A program made the translations under genes and the position numbers. The notes below the pieces were generated by a model, which ran no database searches, was not told where the DNA came from, and saw only the letters and a list, made by a program, of their open reading frames with translations. A stretch of DNA of 64,000 bases from Chloroflexota bacterium (lineage in GTDB: Bacteria; Chloroflexota; Anaerolineae; J102). This document shows positions 24,574-33,198 of this stretch, piece after piece. How positions within the stretch are numbered: the first letter of the stretch is position 1; each line of letters opens with the position of its first letter. The DNA lies in NCBI GenBank assembly GCA_029782215.1, contig JAKOVD010000119.1, forward strand, positions 1-64,000, in the 5' to 3' direction.

Positions 24574-25698
24574 CTACTTCGGCCAGACCTGGACAAACGC
24601 GTCGTTTTGGACCTGGTAGATGTAGATCGGCGCGGCGACGCGGTCGCCTTCGGGATCATACTGCACGCGCCCGATCAGCGTGTCCAGGTTGAGACCGCGG
24701 ATTGCCTCCGCGATCTTGCCGGCGTCCAGGCTGCCTGCCTTCTGCACCCCGGCCAGCAGCACCTCGGCGGAGGCATAGCCGTTGATCGAATATGTATCAG
24801 GATTGCGGTACTCAACGGCCTGGTAGGCCTGGATCCACTCCTTCTTAGCCGCGGTTGCCGGGCTGGGCCCAAAGGCGCTCACGTACATGCCCTCGGCGGC
24901 GCCGGCCGATTCGTCGATCGTGGCGGCCAGGAAGGCGCCGTCCGAAGCGAGCATCGGCGTCTTCACGCCGCCCTCTACCAGATCGGCGCGCAGATAGGGG
25001 GCTTCGATCTCGTACCCGGCATAGAAGATGGCGTCGGGCTGGGCGGCCTTGATGGCTGCGACCTCGTCCAGGTAGCGGCCCTGTCCCTCCTTGACCTCAC
25101 GCTCCAACACGACCTCTGCGCCCCGGGCCTTGAGCGCATCCCGGATCTCGTCGCGCAGCCCGCGGCCATAGGCGGTATCGTTGTGCAGCACAGCCACTCG
25201 CTTCGCCTTGAGCTGGTCGACCAGGAAACCGGCATCGGCTTCCGCCTGGACACGATCGTTGGCTACGATGCGGAAAAACTTGTCATAACCCTTCTGGGTC
25301 AAGGCCACGTTCGAGGCGTTGGGCGTAATGACGACCAGCGGCATCTTGCTAAAGGCCTCCATGGCCGCCAGCGTTTCGCCCGAGTTATAGTGGCCGATAA
25401 AGCCCAGGACCTTGTCCCCGCGATCCAGGGCTGCCTGCACCTGGCTGACCAGGCTCACGGCCACATCCGGGCTCGACTCATCGTCGAGGGCGACCACTTT
25501 GACGTTGTAGCCCGCCACACCGCCGGCCCGGTTGATCTCTTCGGCCTTCAGGCGCACGCCGCCCACCACCGTCTGGCCGCCGTTGGCCTGGAAGCCCGAC
25601 AGCGGGGCAGCGACGAAGAGGGTGGCGTCGCCCTTGGGACCAGAGGAGCAGGCGGCAAGCAAGAGTGCAGCAAACAGGAAAAAGAGAATCCTACGCAT
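24574..25698 (-). CDS. Branched-chain amino acid-type ABC substrate-binding lipoprotein (LivJ-like)
   Basis: The 374-residue protein has a lipoprotein signal (lipobox LLAAC, Cys17) and a type I periplasmic-binding fold of the LivJ/Leu-Ile-Val group: LFVAAPLSGFQANGGQTVVGGVRLKAEEIN near the N-terminus, GFIGHYNSGETLA, PNASNVALTQKGYDKFFRIVAND, and AYGRGLRDEIRDALKARGAEVV. It should catch amino acids or a similar small ligand outside the membrane. No permease or ATPase genes are beside it, so the transporter partners are elsewhere or it acts as a receptor. Confidence 0.88.
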   Translation of the reverse strand: MRRILFFLFAALLLAACSSGPKGDATLFVAAPLSGFQANGGQTVVGGVRLKAEEINRAGGVAGYNVKVVALDDESSPDVAVSLVSQVQAALDRGDKVLGFIGHYNSGETLAAMEAFSKMPLVVITPNASNVALTQKGYDKFFRIVANDRVQAEADAGFLVDQLKAKRVAVLHNDTAYGRGLRDEIRDALKARGAEVVLEREVKEGQGRYLDEVAAIKAAQPDAIFYAGYEIEAPYLRADLVEGGVKTPMLASDGAFLAATIDESAGAAEGMYVSAFGPSPATAAKKEWIQAYQAVEYRNPDTYSINGYASAEVLLAGVQKAGSLDAGKIAEAIRGLNLDTLIGRVQYDPEGDRVAAPIYIYQVQNDAFVQVWPK

Positions 25699-25771
25699 AG
25701 GAAGGTTGTCCTGTGAGGGGCGCCGGTGGGGATGAGGCCGTATCAGAAGCGCAGGGAATGCTGCCTTCGAT

Positions 25772-26617
25772 TCAGCCCAACCCCTCCGTGTGATAGTCGT
25801 AGACTTCGTTGATGCTGGTGACCAGGTCCTGCAAGCTGGCGACCTCGTCGTGAACGGATTCCTGGAGACGGCGGGCGGCGTTGTTGTCGATCTCGCGGCT
25901 TGTGCCGATCAAGAGCAGTTGTGAATAGGCCGTGCCAAGAGCGGCGATGGAGTTGTCGAGCTGGAGGTCGGCCTTCTGCATGAGCGTATCCAGGGAGCGG
26001 ATGTTCTCGTACTGCTGGCGCTTCACGGCGACGGTGGCGTCGAGCTGCTCGCGCACAGCAGGGTTGGTTTCCATCTGCTGCCGCTTCTGGAGGTCGCGCA
26101 GCGCCTGCGGCACCTGCTGGCGGTCACGGTTGAGGATGCCATCGGCGCGAAAGGCCTGGAGCCGCAGCGCCAGGTGATAGATGTTGGCGACCCACTCCTC
26201 CATCTGGTTGACGCTCTCGCCCGTGCGCTCGCGCAGCACCTGGCTCTTCATCTGGCTTGCCACTTCCTGCAGGCGGTCGTAGTACTCCAACGCCCGGAGG
26301 TATTTGGCCTTCAGCTCGTTGTCCTTGATCAAAGAGGGGTCGTGCTCCTCGCGGAACATGTCGGCCACCGCTTTGGAGGCTTCCTGCTTGTCGGTCAAGG
26401 TGGCGGCCACCATGCCGGTGACACCGAGGGCGCCCAGGGCCAGCCAGGTCCAGGCACCAAACCACGGCAGCGTCAGCGGGAAGGGCGCCGGGAAGAAGAC
26501 CGCCAGAAGCAGGGCGCCGGCGATGATGATCGCGTTCTCCGGACGGAACAAGGCCCTCTGCAGGATGGCCCTCTGCGCCTGCTTCTCGATGTCGCGGTGG
26601 ATCGGGTCGGGGGTCAT
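25772..26617 (-). CDS. Membrane-anchored coiled-coil protein of unknown function
   Basis: I do not recognise this 281-residue protein. Two hydrophobic segments (about 29-45 and 50-75, NAIIIAGALLLAVFF and TWLALGALGVTGMVAATL) form a hairpin anchor, then residues about 80-280 are charged and helical with heptad-like Leu/Gln spacing (VASQMKSQVLRERTGESVNQ, IAALGTAYSQLLLIG). The N-terminal IHRDIEKQAQRAILQRALFRPE is a short amphipathic helix. It lies 36 bases after the VWA-fusion gene and is likely the last partner of the PspA/VWA cluster. ATG at 26617 is preferred over the TTG at 26644. Confidence 0.72.
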   Translation of the reverse strand: MTPDPIHRDIEKQAQRAILQRALFRPENAIIIAGALLLAVFFPAPFPLTLPWFGAWTWLALGALGVTGMVAATLTDKQEASKAVADMFREEHDPSLIKDNELKAKYLRALEYYDRLQEVASQMKSQVLRERTGESVNQMEEWVANIYHLALRLQAFRADGILNRDRQQVPQALRDLQKRQQMETNPAVREQLDATVAVKRQQYENIRSLDTLMQKADLQLDNSIAALGTAYSQLLLIGTSREIDNNAARRLQESVHDEVASLQDLVTSINEVYDYHTEGLG

Positions 26618-26653
26618 AGACGGGACAGGGCAGCCAGCCCGCAAGGTTGGGGC

Positions 26654-28369
26654 TTAGAAGTACTGAGAGAGGAGGCGGTACAGCTCGCGAATCGTTTCCA
26701 CAGAACCCATGCGCATCTGGCCGCCGCTGGACTCAGCCAGGCGGCGCAGGAGCGCCAGGTCGGCGTCATCACCATAGGCAATCGTGAAGATGACCACAGG
26801 GACGCCGCTGCTGTTCTCGCGCTGGATCTGGCTCACCAGCCGGTTGAGGGTGATATTGCTGGCATTCTCGTTGCCATCCGTCATGGCGACGATGGCGTTG
26901 ATGCTCTCCTTGTCAGCCTGCTGCTGCAGGCGCACGTAGGCGGCCCGCACGGCGTCCAGCAGGGCGGTGTCGCCCCCGGCCTGCAGTTGGTCTACCTCGG
27001 CGTGCATATTGGCGCGATGGGCGTCATCCAGGGGCTGTGGCGGGATGACGTTGTAGACGGAGCTGGAGAACTCGACCATGCCGACGCGGTCCTGCCGGCC
27101 CTGGATCTGGTCGATGAAGGTTTGCAGGGCCGTCTTGACGTTGTCGAGCTTGTCACCGTCCATCGAGCCTGAGGTGTCGACCACCAGGTAGACGTTGGAG
27201 GGACGCTTGGTGTACTGCCAGGCATTTTGCACCACCTGGACTACGGCCGGCCCCGGGAGCTGCAGGGTCGTCTGGGGCTCCCTGGGATTCACCCCATTGG
27301 CGGTCGAAATCGGGGAACCAGCGCCGTCGATGGCAATGTTGAGATCGGCGGGGCGAAAGCCCTGGGCCAGGATGCGCTTCTGCTGCTCAGGCTGGAGCAG
27401 AAAGTCGGCCAGGGCGCGAAACGTGCGGCGCTGGTTGTCTGTGACCGCGGGCGCATCGAGCAGGGCCAACGGATGGTCCTCCCACAGGGTGCCCTCGTGC
27501 GGATAGACCGCGACCAGGGGGGCGCCGCCGCTGAGGTTGTGCTGCACCACCAGCGCTTCCTGGGCAACCAGGGCGTCGAGGAAGGTCCGTCCCTCGGTGC
27601 GCATCCGCTGCATGGCCACCGCTTCGTTTTCGCCGTAGAAGCTGATCGTGCGTTCGATGTCCCGCACGTGGTCGAGCGTTGACTGGGCCAGGACATCCTG
27701 CTCGGTCAGCCCGCGGGTCTTGCCGGCGCCGGCATAGAACTCGGCAAGGGTGGCCAGAATGCCGCTGGCGTAGGAGGTGCTGGCATGGCTCCACCGGAAC
27801 TTCGGGTCGGTGGTTGCCCGCTGTTGGAGATCGCTCCAGCTCACACGGCCGCCCTCCTGGCCCAGCGACGCCGCCACATCCGGCCAGGTGGCGATCACGA
27901 TCGGGCTGACGGCGTAGCGGGCGCTGTCCGCAATCCGGCGGGCTGCCACATCGCCTTGATCCTGGCGGTGACTCTCCGCCCAGGTCAGGTCGATCTGGTC
28001 GAGCCAGAGGGAGGCATCAGGGCTGAGCGCCTGGAAGCCCGGGGCATCGCTGAGCGCGGCCGCGACCATCTGGTCCGGCGGCATCTCCACCAGCTTGACC
28101 TCCATGACCCGGCCATCAGAGGTACGCTGGCGGGTCTTGTTGAACCCGTCGGTCAGCTCCTTCAGCAGGGCAGCCTTTTCGGGTGAATAGGCCAGGGTGA
28201 GGGTGGCGTCCTTGGGGTCAACGGTGGGGGTGACCTGGGTCACCGACTTCTGGCTGCTGGGCGTCAGCAAAGCGAACAGAATGACACAGACGACGCAAAC
28301 GACCACCAGCCCCACCAAAATAGAGACCAGGAGACCAACCGGCAGTTTGCTGCTCTGTTTTTGCTTCAT
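26654..28369 (-). CDS. Membrane-anchored fusion of a solute-binding-like domain and a VWA domain
   Basis: The 571-residue protein has one N-terminal membrane anchor (about 10-36), a type II periplasmic-binding-like domain (about 55-375) and a C-terminal VWA domain (about 390-571). The MIDAS is intact: DTSGSM (Asp398, Ser400, Ser402), a Thr in GGDTALLDAV and Asp in MTDGNENASN. The middle, FLLQPEQQKRILAQGFRPADLNIAI, is plainly similar to the C-terminal end of the neighbouring 28379 gene, so the fusion arose from that domain. The metal-ion site suggests binding of a partner outside the membrane. No family-wide function is known to me. Confidence 0.85.
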   Translation of the reverse strand: MKQKQSSKLPVGLLVSILVGLVVVCVVCVILFALLTPSSQKSVTQVTPTVDPKDATLTLAYSPEKAALLKELTDGFNKTRQRTSDGRVMEVKLVEMPPDQMVAAALSDAPGFQALSPDASLWLDQIDLTWAESHRQDQGDVAARRIADSARYAVSPIVIATWPDVAASLGQEGGRVSWSDLQQRATTDPKFRWSHASTSYASGILATLAEFYAGAGKTRGLTEQDVLAQSTLDHVRDIERTISFYGENEAVAMQRMRTEGRTFLDALVAQEALVVQHNLSGGAPLVAVYPHEGTLWEDHPLALLDAPAVTDNQRRTFRALADFLLQPEQQKRILAQGFRPADLNIAIDGAGSPISTANGVNPREPQTTLQLPGPAVVQVVQNAWQYTKRPSNVYLVVDTSGSMDGDKLDNVKTALQTFIDQIQGRQDRVGMVEFSSSVYNVIPPQPLDDAHRANMHAEVDQLQAGGDTALLDAVRAAYVRLQQQADKESINAIVAMTDGNENASNITLNRLVSQIQRENSSGVPVVIFTIAYGDDADLALLRRLAESSGGQMRMGSVETIRELYRLLSQYF

Positions 28370-28378
28370 CGCGCACCT

Positions 28379-29626
28379 CTACTTGGCCACGTTCAGCTCA
28401 AACCAGCGCAGCAGGGTCTGGAGCACTTCGCGATCCGGCGAGCGCATGGCGCTGGTGCGGGGCACAACCGCCGCCACACCCTGTTCCTGCCACTGGGCAA
28501 AGGGGCTGTTGGGCGCGTCGGTGACGGCGATATCGGGGCTGGCCGGTCGCAGACCATAGCTGATGGCCTGTTTCTGGACCTCGGGCGAAAGCAGATACTT
28601 CTCGAACTCGAGAGCTGCATTCTTCTGAAGAGCGTTCGTTTCCGGCCCGATCCAGATGCTCATGGGGAAATCGAACCAGGTGACGTACTTGGGGTAGCGG
28701 ATGGCCAGCGGTTCGCCCCAGCGGTTCTTGATGCCCTGGATGTTGTTGAGCAGGTCGCTCTCCAACAGCAGACCGCCGTCGCCCGCCGAATAGCCGAAGA
28801 GGGCGAAATCCTCAGCCGTATAGGCCGAAGCGCCGCTGAGGTCAGTGGTGGCGCCCAAAAGCTCGCCCAGCCATCGCTGGAAGTCCGGCTTGTTCACATC
28901 GTCAGTGGTGATGTTGGGGCGATCGAAATACTCGCCGGCGGCCGAGATCATGGCCGTGAGCCCGCCCACGTTCTTGCGCGGGTCCGGGACGACCAGCTTG
29001 AAAAAGCCCCAGCCGTCCTGCCCGCCCAGCTCCCGCCAGCCGCCCTTGGCGATGGCGGCGTCATGGATGGCCTTCCAGTTGATGTCGCCGAACTTCTGGC
29101 TCAGCACGTCGGCCCGGGACTGGTAGATGCCCCAGGAGGAAAGGCTGAGAACCAGGGGACGAATGCGGTACTCGCCGTCAGTGAGGTAGACGTCACGGCC
29201 CAGCCGCTCCTTATAGGCGGCGTTCGCCAGCTCGGGCAGATAGCGGCTGTCGGGAATCCAGGCCGTGGGAAACCGCTCCAGCGCCTGCTTCTGCTCCGCC
29301 GTCAGGCTGGCGGTGTCGGTGCCCGTCTCCAGCGCCTGGAACTCGTTGCGGTCGAACTTGCCAAGCGCGGTCAGACCATCCATGGCGATGACCTCGACCT
29401 GGATCGGCTGTCCTTCCAGACGCTTGTCCTGCTTGTTGAACTGCTCGGCGGCCGCGCGCACCCAGGGTTCGACGGGGAGCGCGGTCAGGATGCGTACCTG
29501 GATGGGTCCCTTGGGCGTGACGACCAGCGGCTGCTCGCGGTTGGTCGCGCGCAGCGCCAGCGCCACACCCACGATGACGATGGCAAGACCGACAATGGCG
29601 ACAAACAGAATTTGGTTACGTTTCAT
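28379..29626 (-). CDS. Membrane-anchored solute-binding-like protein (paralogue of the VWA fusion)
   Basis: The 415-residue protein has an N-terminal hydrophobic segment (about 6-26, FVAIVGLAIVIVGVALAL) without a lipobox, so it is a signal anchor or uncleaved signal. The rest is a type II periplasmic-binding fold: IQVRILTALPVEPWVRAAAEQFN, ELGGQDGWGFFKLVVPDPRKN, FDFPMSIWIGP and FEKYLLSPEVQKQAISYGLRP. The last motif recurs in the VWA fusion downstream (10 bases away). No ABC permease is nearby, so transport is unlikely; a sensing or scaffold role with PspA is an inference. Confidence 0.82.
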   Translation of the reverse strand: MKRNQILFVAIVGLAIVIVGVALALRATNREQPLVVTPKGPIQVRILTALPVEPWVRAAAEQFNKQDKRLEGQPIQVEVIAMDGLTALGKFDRNEFQALETGTDTASLTAEQKQALERFPTAWIPDSRYLPELANAAYKERLGRDVYLTDGEYRIRPLVLSLSSWGIYQSRADVLSQKFGDINWKAIHDAAIAKGGWRELGGQDGWGFFKLVVPDPRKNVGGLTAMISAAGEYFDRPNITTDDVNKPDFQRWLGELLGATTDLSGASAYTAEDFALFGYSAGDGGLLLESDLLNNIQGIKNRWGEPLAIRYPKYVTWFDFPMSIWIGPETNALQKNAALEFEKYLLSPEVQKQAISYGLRPASPDIAVTDAPNSPFAQWQEQGVAAVVPRTSAMRSPDREVLQTLLRWFELNVAK

Positions 29627-29661
29627 TGCGGACCTCTCATGCGAGTCTCAAGCAGCGCTTC

Positions 29662-30141
29662 TTAAGCGCCGCTCTCGGTCCAAGTGTGTTCAACGCCCAT
29701 GCTCACGGGCGTGTTCAGGTCTTCACGATAGGGCAGGCCGGCGACCTCGGCTATCTCTTCTGCCAGCTCCAGGCCGCGTCCCGCCGGCAGCCAGGCGTCC
29801 GGTTGGGCCGCGGTCTGGACCTGGACTTCCCAGAAGCCGGGCTGGGGCACGACGCGGACGGCGCTGATCCCTTCCCACGGAATGGGAGGGGCTGCGGAGG
29901 AAAGCTGGTCAGAATCGGCCATCAGAGAGACGCCAGCTTCTGAAAGCTCGGTCACGGCCTGCACGCGGGGACCGCGGCCGGTGGCATAGGCGGCAATCGC
30001 CACGATGGCCAGGGCGCCGAAGACGGCCAGGGCCGCCCACAGATAGGCGCCGCCGTAGCTGGCAAGCAGCAAGACCAGCCCCAGTCCGGCCAGACCAACG
30101 TAGATCCACCAGCCTGCATACAGGTTCGTCTTGTGCGTCAT
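29662..30141 (-). CDS. Small membrane protein with cytoplasmic or external beta domain
   Basis: The 159-residue protein has two adjacent membrane helices (about 10-30 and 33-52) followed by a small globular part of about 100 residues: VQAVTELSEAGVSLMADSDQ, IPWEGISAVRVVPQPGFWEVQVQT. The strand pattern recalls bacterial PH-like domains (a VPWEEI...-type motif), as in DUF6232/PH-domain membrane proteins. It lies between the pspA-like gene and the solute-binding gene. Function unknown. Confidence 0.75.
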   Translation of the reverse strand: MTHKTNLYAGWWIYVGLAGLGLVLLLASYGGAYLWAALAVFGALAIVAIAAYATGRGPRVQAVTELSEAGVSLMADSDQLSSAAPPIPWEGISAVRVVPQPGFWEVQVQTAAQPDAWLPAGRGLELAEEIAEVAGLPYREDLNTPVSMGVEHTWTESGA

Positions 30142-30207
30142 ACGTGCGCCAACGGAGGCTTGGGGTGGGACAGGCGGCGGCGCCGCCTGCCCCCCACGGG
30201 GATCGGA

Positions 30208-30900
30208 TCAGGAGCCGGTGGCAGAGCTTGCCATGCCCAGGCGGGCCCGGCGGGCAGCGAGCTGCTGCTCCAGCTCGTTGGTTTCGAGAACCTCGGCCAT
30301 CTGCTTGTCGAGCTTGCCGGCATCGATCTCGCCCTGGGCCTCGGCCTTGTCCAGACGCCGCTGGATGTCGGCCTTGATGTCGTCCATGCCCACGGCTTCG
30401 GTGCTGACGTCGCCGATGGCGCTGATCGCCTGGTGAGTGGCCTCCTTGCTCTTGGCCAGTTGCAGCATCGCTTCCAGGTTGACGCGCTCCTGTTTGACCT
30501 CGGTCAGCTTGGCCTCAAGCTTCAACCGGGCATCCAGCAACTTCTGGAATTCCGCCTCCTGGGCGCTGGCCTGCTCCTCATACTGGTCGGCCATCCGCTT
30601 CATGGTGTTGTAGCGGCTCTGGGCGGCCATCGCCAACTGGTCTTTGCCCTCGTTCAGGAAGATGTCGATGTTGCGGTCCAGCTCTTCAGCCTTGGCCTCG
30701 AATTCCTTTTGCTTGCGGCGGAGGGTCTTGGCCTCGCCGCCCACGGTGGCGGCGGCATCCTCGAGCGCCTCGAGGTTGTCTTCGACGCGGCGAATGTATT
30801 CGTCCACCACCGCAAGGCTGTTGGCCTGCAAGGCCTGGTTCACCATGTAGTGGAGGTTGGCGGAGATAAGAATACCGACCTTCTCAAGAAGAGAAGCCAT
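30208..30900 (-). CDS. pspA: PspA/IM30 (Vipp1)-family membrane-stress protein
   Basis: The 230-residue protein is almost wholly coiled-coil with the typical IM30 features: an N-terminal short helix (MASLLEKVGILISANLHYMVNQA), EYIRRVEDNLEALEDAAATV, then long charged helices, and the ending LEQQLAARRARLGM. PspA-type proteins polymerise on damaged membranes and protect against proton leakage. AAAGGAGT at 30908-30915 fixes the start at 30900; ATG at 30939 has no such site. It opens the PspA/SBP/VWA gene set, 156 bases after the AAA-winged-helix gene. Symbol used for the family; no E. coli psp genes are present. Confidence 0.88.
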   Translation of the reverse strand: MASLLEKVGILISANLHYMVNQALQANSLAVVDEYIRRVEDNLEALEDAAATVGGEAKTLRRKQKEFEAKAEELDRNIDIFLNEGKDQLAMAAQSRYNTMKRMADQYEEQASAQEAEFQKLLDARLKLEAKLTEVKQERVNLEAMLQLAKSKEATHQAISAIGDVSTEAVGMDDIKADIQRRLDKAEAQGEIDAGKLDKQMAEVLETNELEQQLAARRARLGMASSATGS

Positions 30901-31056
30901 TGCAGTCACTCCTTTGGTGCGTGTGGGCAGCCGTCGCACCGCGGCCGGCCGCCCTGAAGGTGGAAGTTATTGTCAGTCTAGCAGAATCCGCCGCCATATC
31001 CTGACATGCGGATGACAAAAGCCCGACATTGCGCGGCGCCGTTGCGGACAGGCGTC

Positions 31057-32424
31057 CTAACCAGCCAGTTTGTAGCCGCGGCCGCGCACGGTGACAAGAA
31101 AACGAGGATTGGCGGGATCGGGCTCGATCTTGTGCCGCAGCCGGCTGACGAGCTTGTCGATCGAGGTGTCATAGACCTCGTCCACGTAGTCCTCGCCCCA
31201 GACCGCTTCGACGATCTGGTACTTGTCGCAGATCTTGTTGAGATGGCCGTAGAGGAGAAGAAGCAGCCGGTACTCAGAGCTGGTCAGCGTTTCCACCAGC
31301 TTGCCATCGACCTTGACCTCGCCGGTCTCGACATCGATACGCACGCCTTGTTCGGGGAGTTTCTGGGCGGCGCTCAACTGCCGCACAAAACGCCGGAACA
31401 GCTCGGCGAAGAAGACCGGCTCCTGGTGCGTTCCCGCCACCAGCCCCTTCCGCGCCAACCCGGCGAAAACACCCGGATCGTGGCTGCTCCCCGGCTGGAA
31501 GAGCCCGATGAGCTCCCCTTGCTCCGCTTCGTCCAGGTCCCGCCAGATCTTCTCGCATTCACTGCGCACGCTGGCGTCGCTCCGCAGCGCATCCTGCAAT
31601 TGGCGGTGGACGATCGCAGCCTCCGAAGCGCTCCGTTCCGGGCTGCCCTCCTGCCTGGTCGCCAGGTCTGCCAGGCGCCGGCAGACCAGCGCCATCAGCG
31701 CCGGATGGCCACCGGCCTCGCGGGCGACAAAGGCCGCATCGGCGGCATCGAGCCTCACGTGCGCCTGCCGGCCCCACTCCCTGACAAAGCCCTCGGCTTC
31801 CCCAGCGCCTAACGGCAGCAGATAGTGCACCTCTTCGCCAAACAGCTCCGTGAACTCGTCCACCTGCTCGCCGGTGCGGAGGGTGGCCAGGCTGCGATCG
31901 GTGGCCGTGACGTAGGCCAGCCGCCGGGGGAAGCGATCCTTCAGCGCCCGCAGGTTCAGGAAAACACGCGCGGCCACATGGGTGAAAGGGGCGTCGAATT
32001 CGTCAAAGACCAGAACGATGGGTCGGGGCGCGCTTTCCACCAGGGTGGTCAAGGCGCGATCGAAGGTCAACGGAATCTGCAGATCGCCGCCAGGCTGCAG
32101 CAAGGTCTGATGGCCCTGCTTGATGACCGGGGTCAGAGGATGCCCGGAAGCCTCCAGGTCATCGCTGAGCACGCGCAGCACCAACTCATAGAAGGCAAGC
32201 TCATTCCAATCCAGCATGCGGTTGCAGTCCACGTAGTGGCAGCGCAGGACGCTCTCCGCCGCCGCACGTTGGCAGAGAGCGCGCAGCAGCGTCGACTTGC
32301 CGACATTGCTCACCCCCACCACGCTGACGCTCTGGGCCTCGACCAGGCGCCCCATCAGGGCGCGCAGGTCGCCCGCGCGAGTGGCGGGAACGGCAGAAGT
32401 GAGGTGTGGGGCGGACTCGACCAT
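31057..32424 (-). CDS. AAA/STAND-type ATPase with C-terminal OmpR-like winged helix
   Basis: The 455-residue protein joins an ATPase (about 1-290) to a DNA-binding domain. Walker A is GVSNVGKST (residues 37-45); Walker B is VLVFDEFD (Asp141, Glu142). Residues 290-350 are a helical link. Residues about 355-455 carry a Trans_reg_C winged helix: LTSSEYRLLLLLYGHLNK, IVEAVWGEDYVDEVYDTSIDKLVSRLR, FLVTVRGRGYKL. There is no receiver domain, so ATP binding rather than phosphorylation would switch it, as in STAND and AfsR-type regulators. It is 156 bases upstream of pspA on the same strand and is the obvious candidate regulator. N-terminal start is not certain. Confidence 0.85.
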   Translation of the reverse strand: MVESAPHLTSAVPATRAGDLRALMGRLVEAQSVSVVGVSNVGKSTLLRALCQRAAAESVLRCHYVDCNRMLDWNELAFYELVLRVLSDDLEASGHPLTPVIKQGHQTLLQPGGDLQIPLTFDRALTTLVESAPRPIVLVFDEFDAPFTHVAARVFLNLRALKDRFPRRLAYVTATDRSLATLRTGEQVDEFTELFGEEVHYLLPLGAGEAEGFVREWGRQAHVRLDAADAAFVAREAGGHPALMALVCRRLADLATRQEGSPERSASEAAIVHRQLQDALRSDASVRSECEKIWRDLDEAEQGELIGLFQPGSSHDPGVFAGLARKGLVAGTHQEPVFFAELFRRFVRQLSAAQKLPEQGVRIDVETGEVKVDGKLVETLTSSEYRLLLLLYGHLNKICDKYQIVEAVWGEDYVDEVYDTSIDKLVSRLRHKIEPDPANPRFLVTVRGRGYKLAG

Positions 32425-32505
32425 AGACGTGGACTGATTCCGGCTAAACGACCCAAGGCATCATCACAGACGCCATGTGATTGGGATCATACCACCAGCG
32501 AGCAT

Positions 32506-33198
32506 CTACCCCAAGAGACCCATCCAGATCCGCCAAAGGTACTGGACGCGGTCGATGAGCAGGGTCAGGCGGGCGCCGGCGGTGCTGGCCAGCAGGGCGC
32601 CAAAGGCCAGCATCACCGCCAGGTAGCCGAGCTTGCCCAGCCCGGCCAGGAGCTGCTCCGACCACAAATCGGCGTCATCGGGATGGGGCTGCCGCCAGCG
32701 CTGCTGAAAGTACACCAGGACACTGACCGTAGTCAGAACGGCCAGCACCGTCGCCAGGAGATTGGCTGCCACCGCCGGCGCCGGCAGGTAGCGAAACTGC
32801 CCGGCGGCAAGGATCTGCGGAACCAGGGTGCCGCGCGCGGCCCCGGCCATGGCCAGCGCCGCCAACGCCCCGGCCAAGAGCGCCGCCGGCAGCAGCCCGA
32901 TCGCCGCCAAGCCCGGACGACGGGCGAAGCGCAACGCCAGCAAGCCGATCAACAGCAACACAAGCCACCTTCCCGGCTCCCCCGTGGGGTCGTTGAGCAA
33001 AGGCAGCAGCAGGCCCGGCGCCAGCACCGACCGCAGGGCAACGGCGGCGATGTAGCCGGCGACCAGCCCCAACAGCAGGTGTTCGGCCAACCGGAAGGCG
33101 CCGTTCGTCTGCCACACGCGGCTGAAGATCGCCAACGTCAGGACGGTGGCGAGCAGGGTGCCCACATAAAGGCCGGTGGTGGACAGGAGCTCGCTCAT
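32506..33198 (-). CDS. Multi-pass membrane protein, 230 residues
   Basis: I do not recognise the family. Hydrophobic stretches (about 7-27, 40-60, 78-93, 97-118, 140-163 and 200-217) suggest five or six helices; a soluble loop RWRQPHPDDADLWSEQ separates the last ones. The start ATG overlaps the upstream zinc-ribbon gene stop (ATGA at 33195-33198). It is the last gene before the AAA-winged-helix regulator, 81 bases away, and likely belongs to the same membrane unit as the next two genes. Confidence 0.72.
   Translation of the reverse strand: MSELLSTTGLYVGTLLATVLTLAIFSRVWQTNGAFRLAEHLLLGLVAGYIAAVALRSVLAPGLLLPLLNDPTGEPGRWLVLLLIGLLALRFARRPGLAAIGLLPAALLAGALAALAMAGAARGTLVPQILAAGQFRYLPAPAVAANLLATVLAVLTTVSVLVYFQQRWRQPHPDDADLWSEQLLAGLGKLGYLAVMLAFGALLASTAGARLTLLIDRVQYLWRIWMGLLG

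Noticed and set aside
30208..30900. Classical Psp operon (PspBCF)
   Set aside because: No PspB/PspC-like membrane protein and no NtrC-type regulator are present; the neighbours are of other types.
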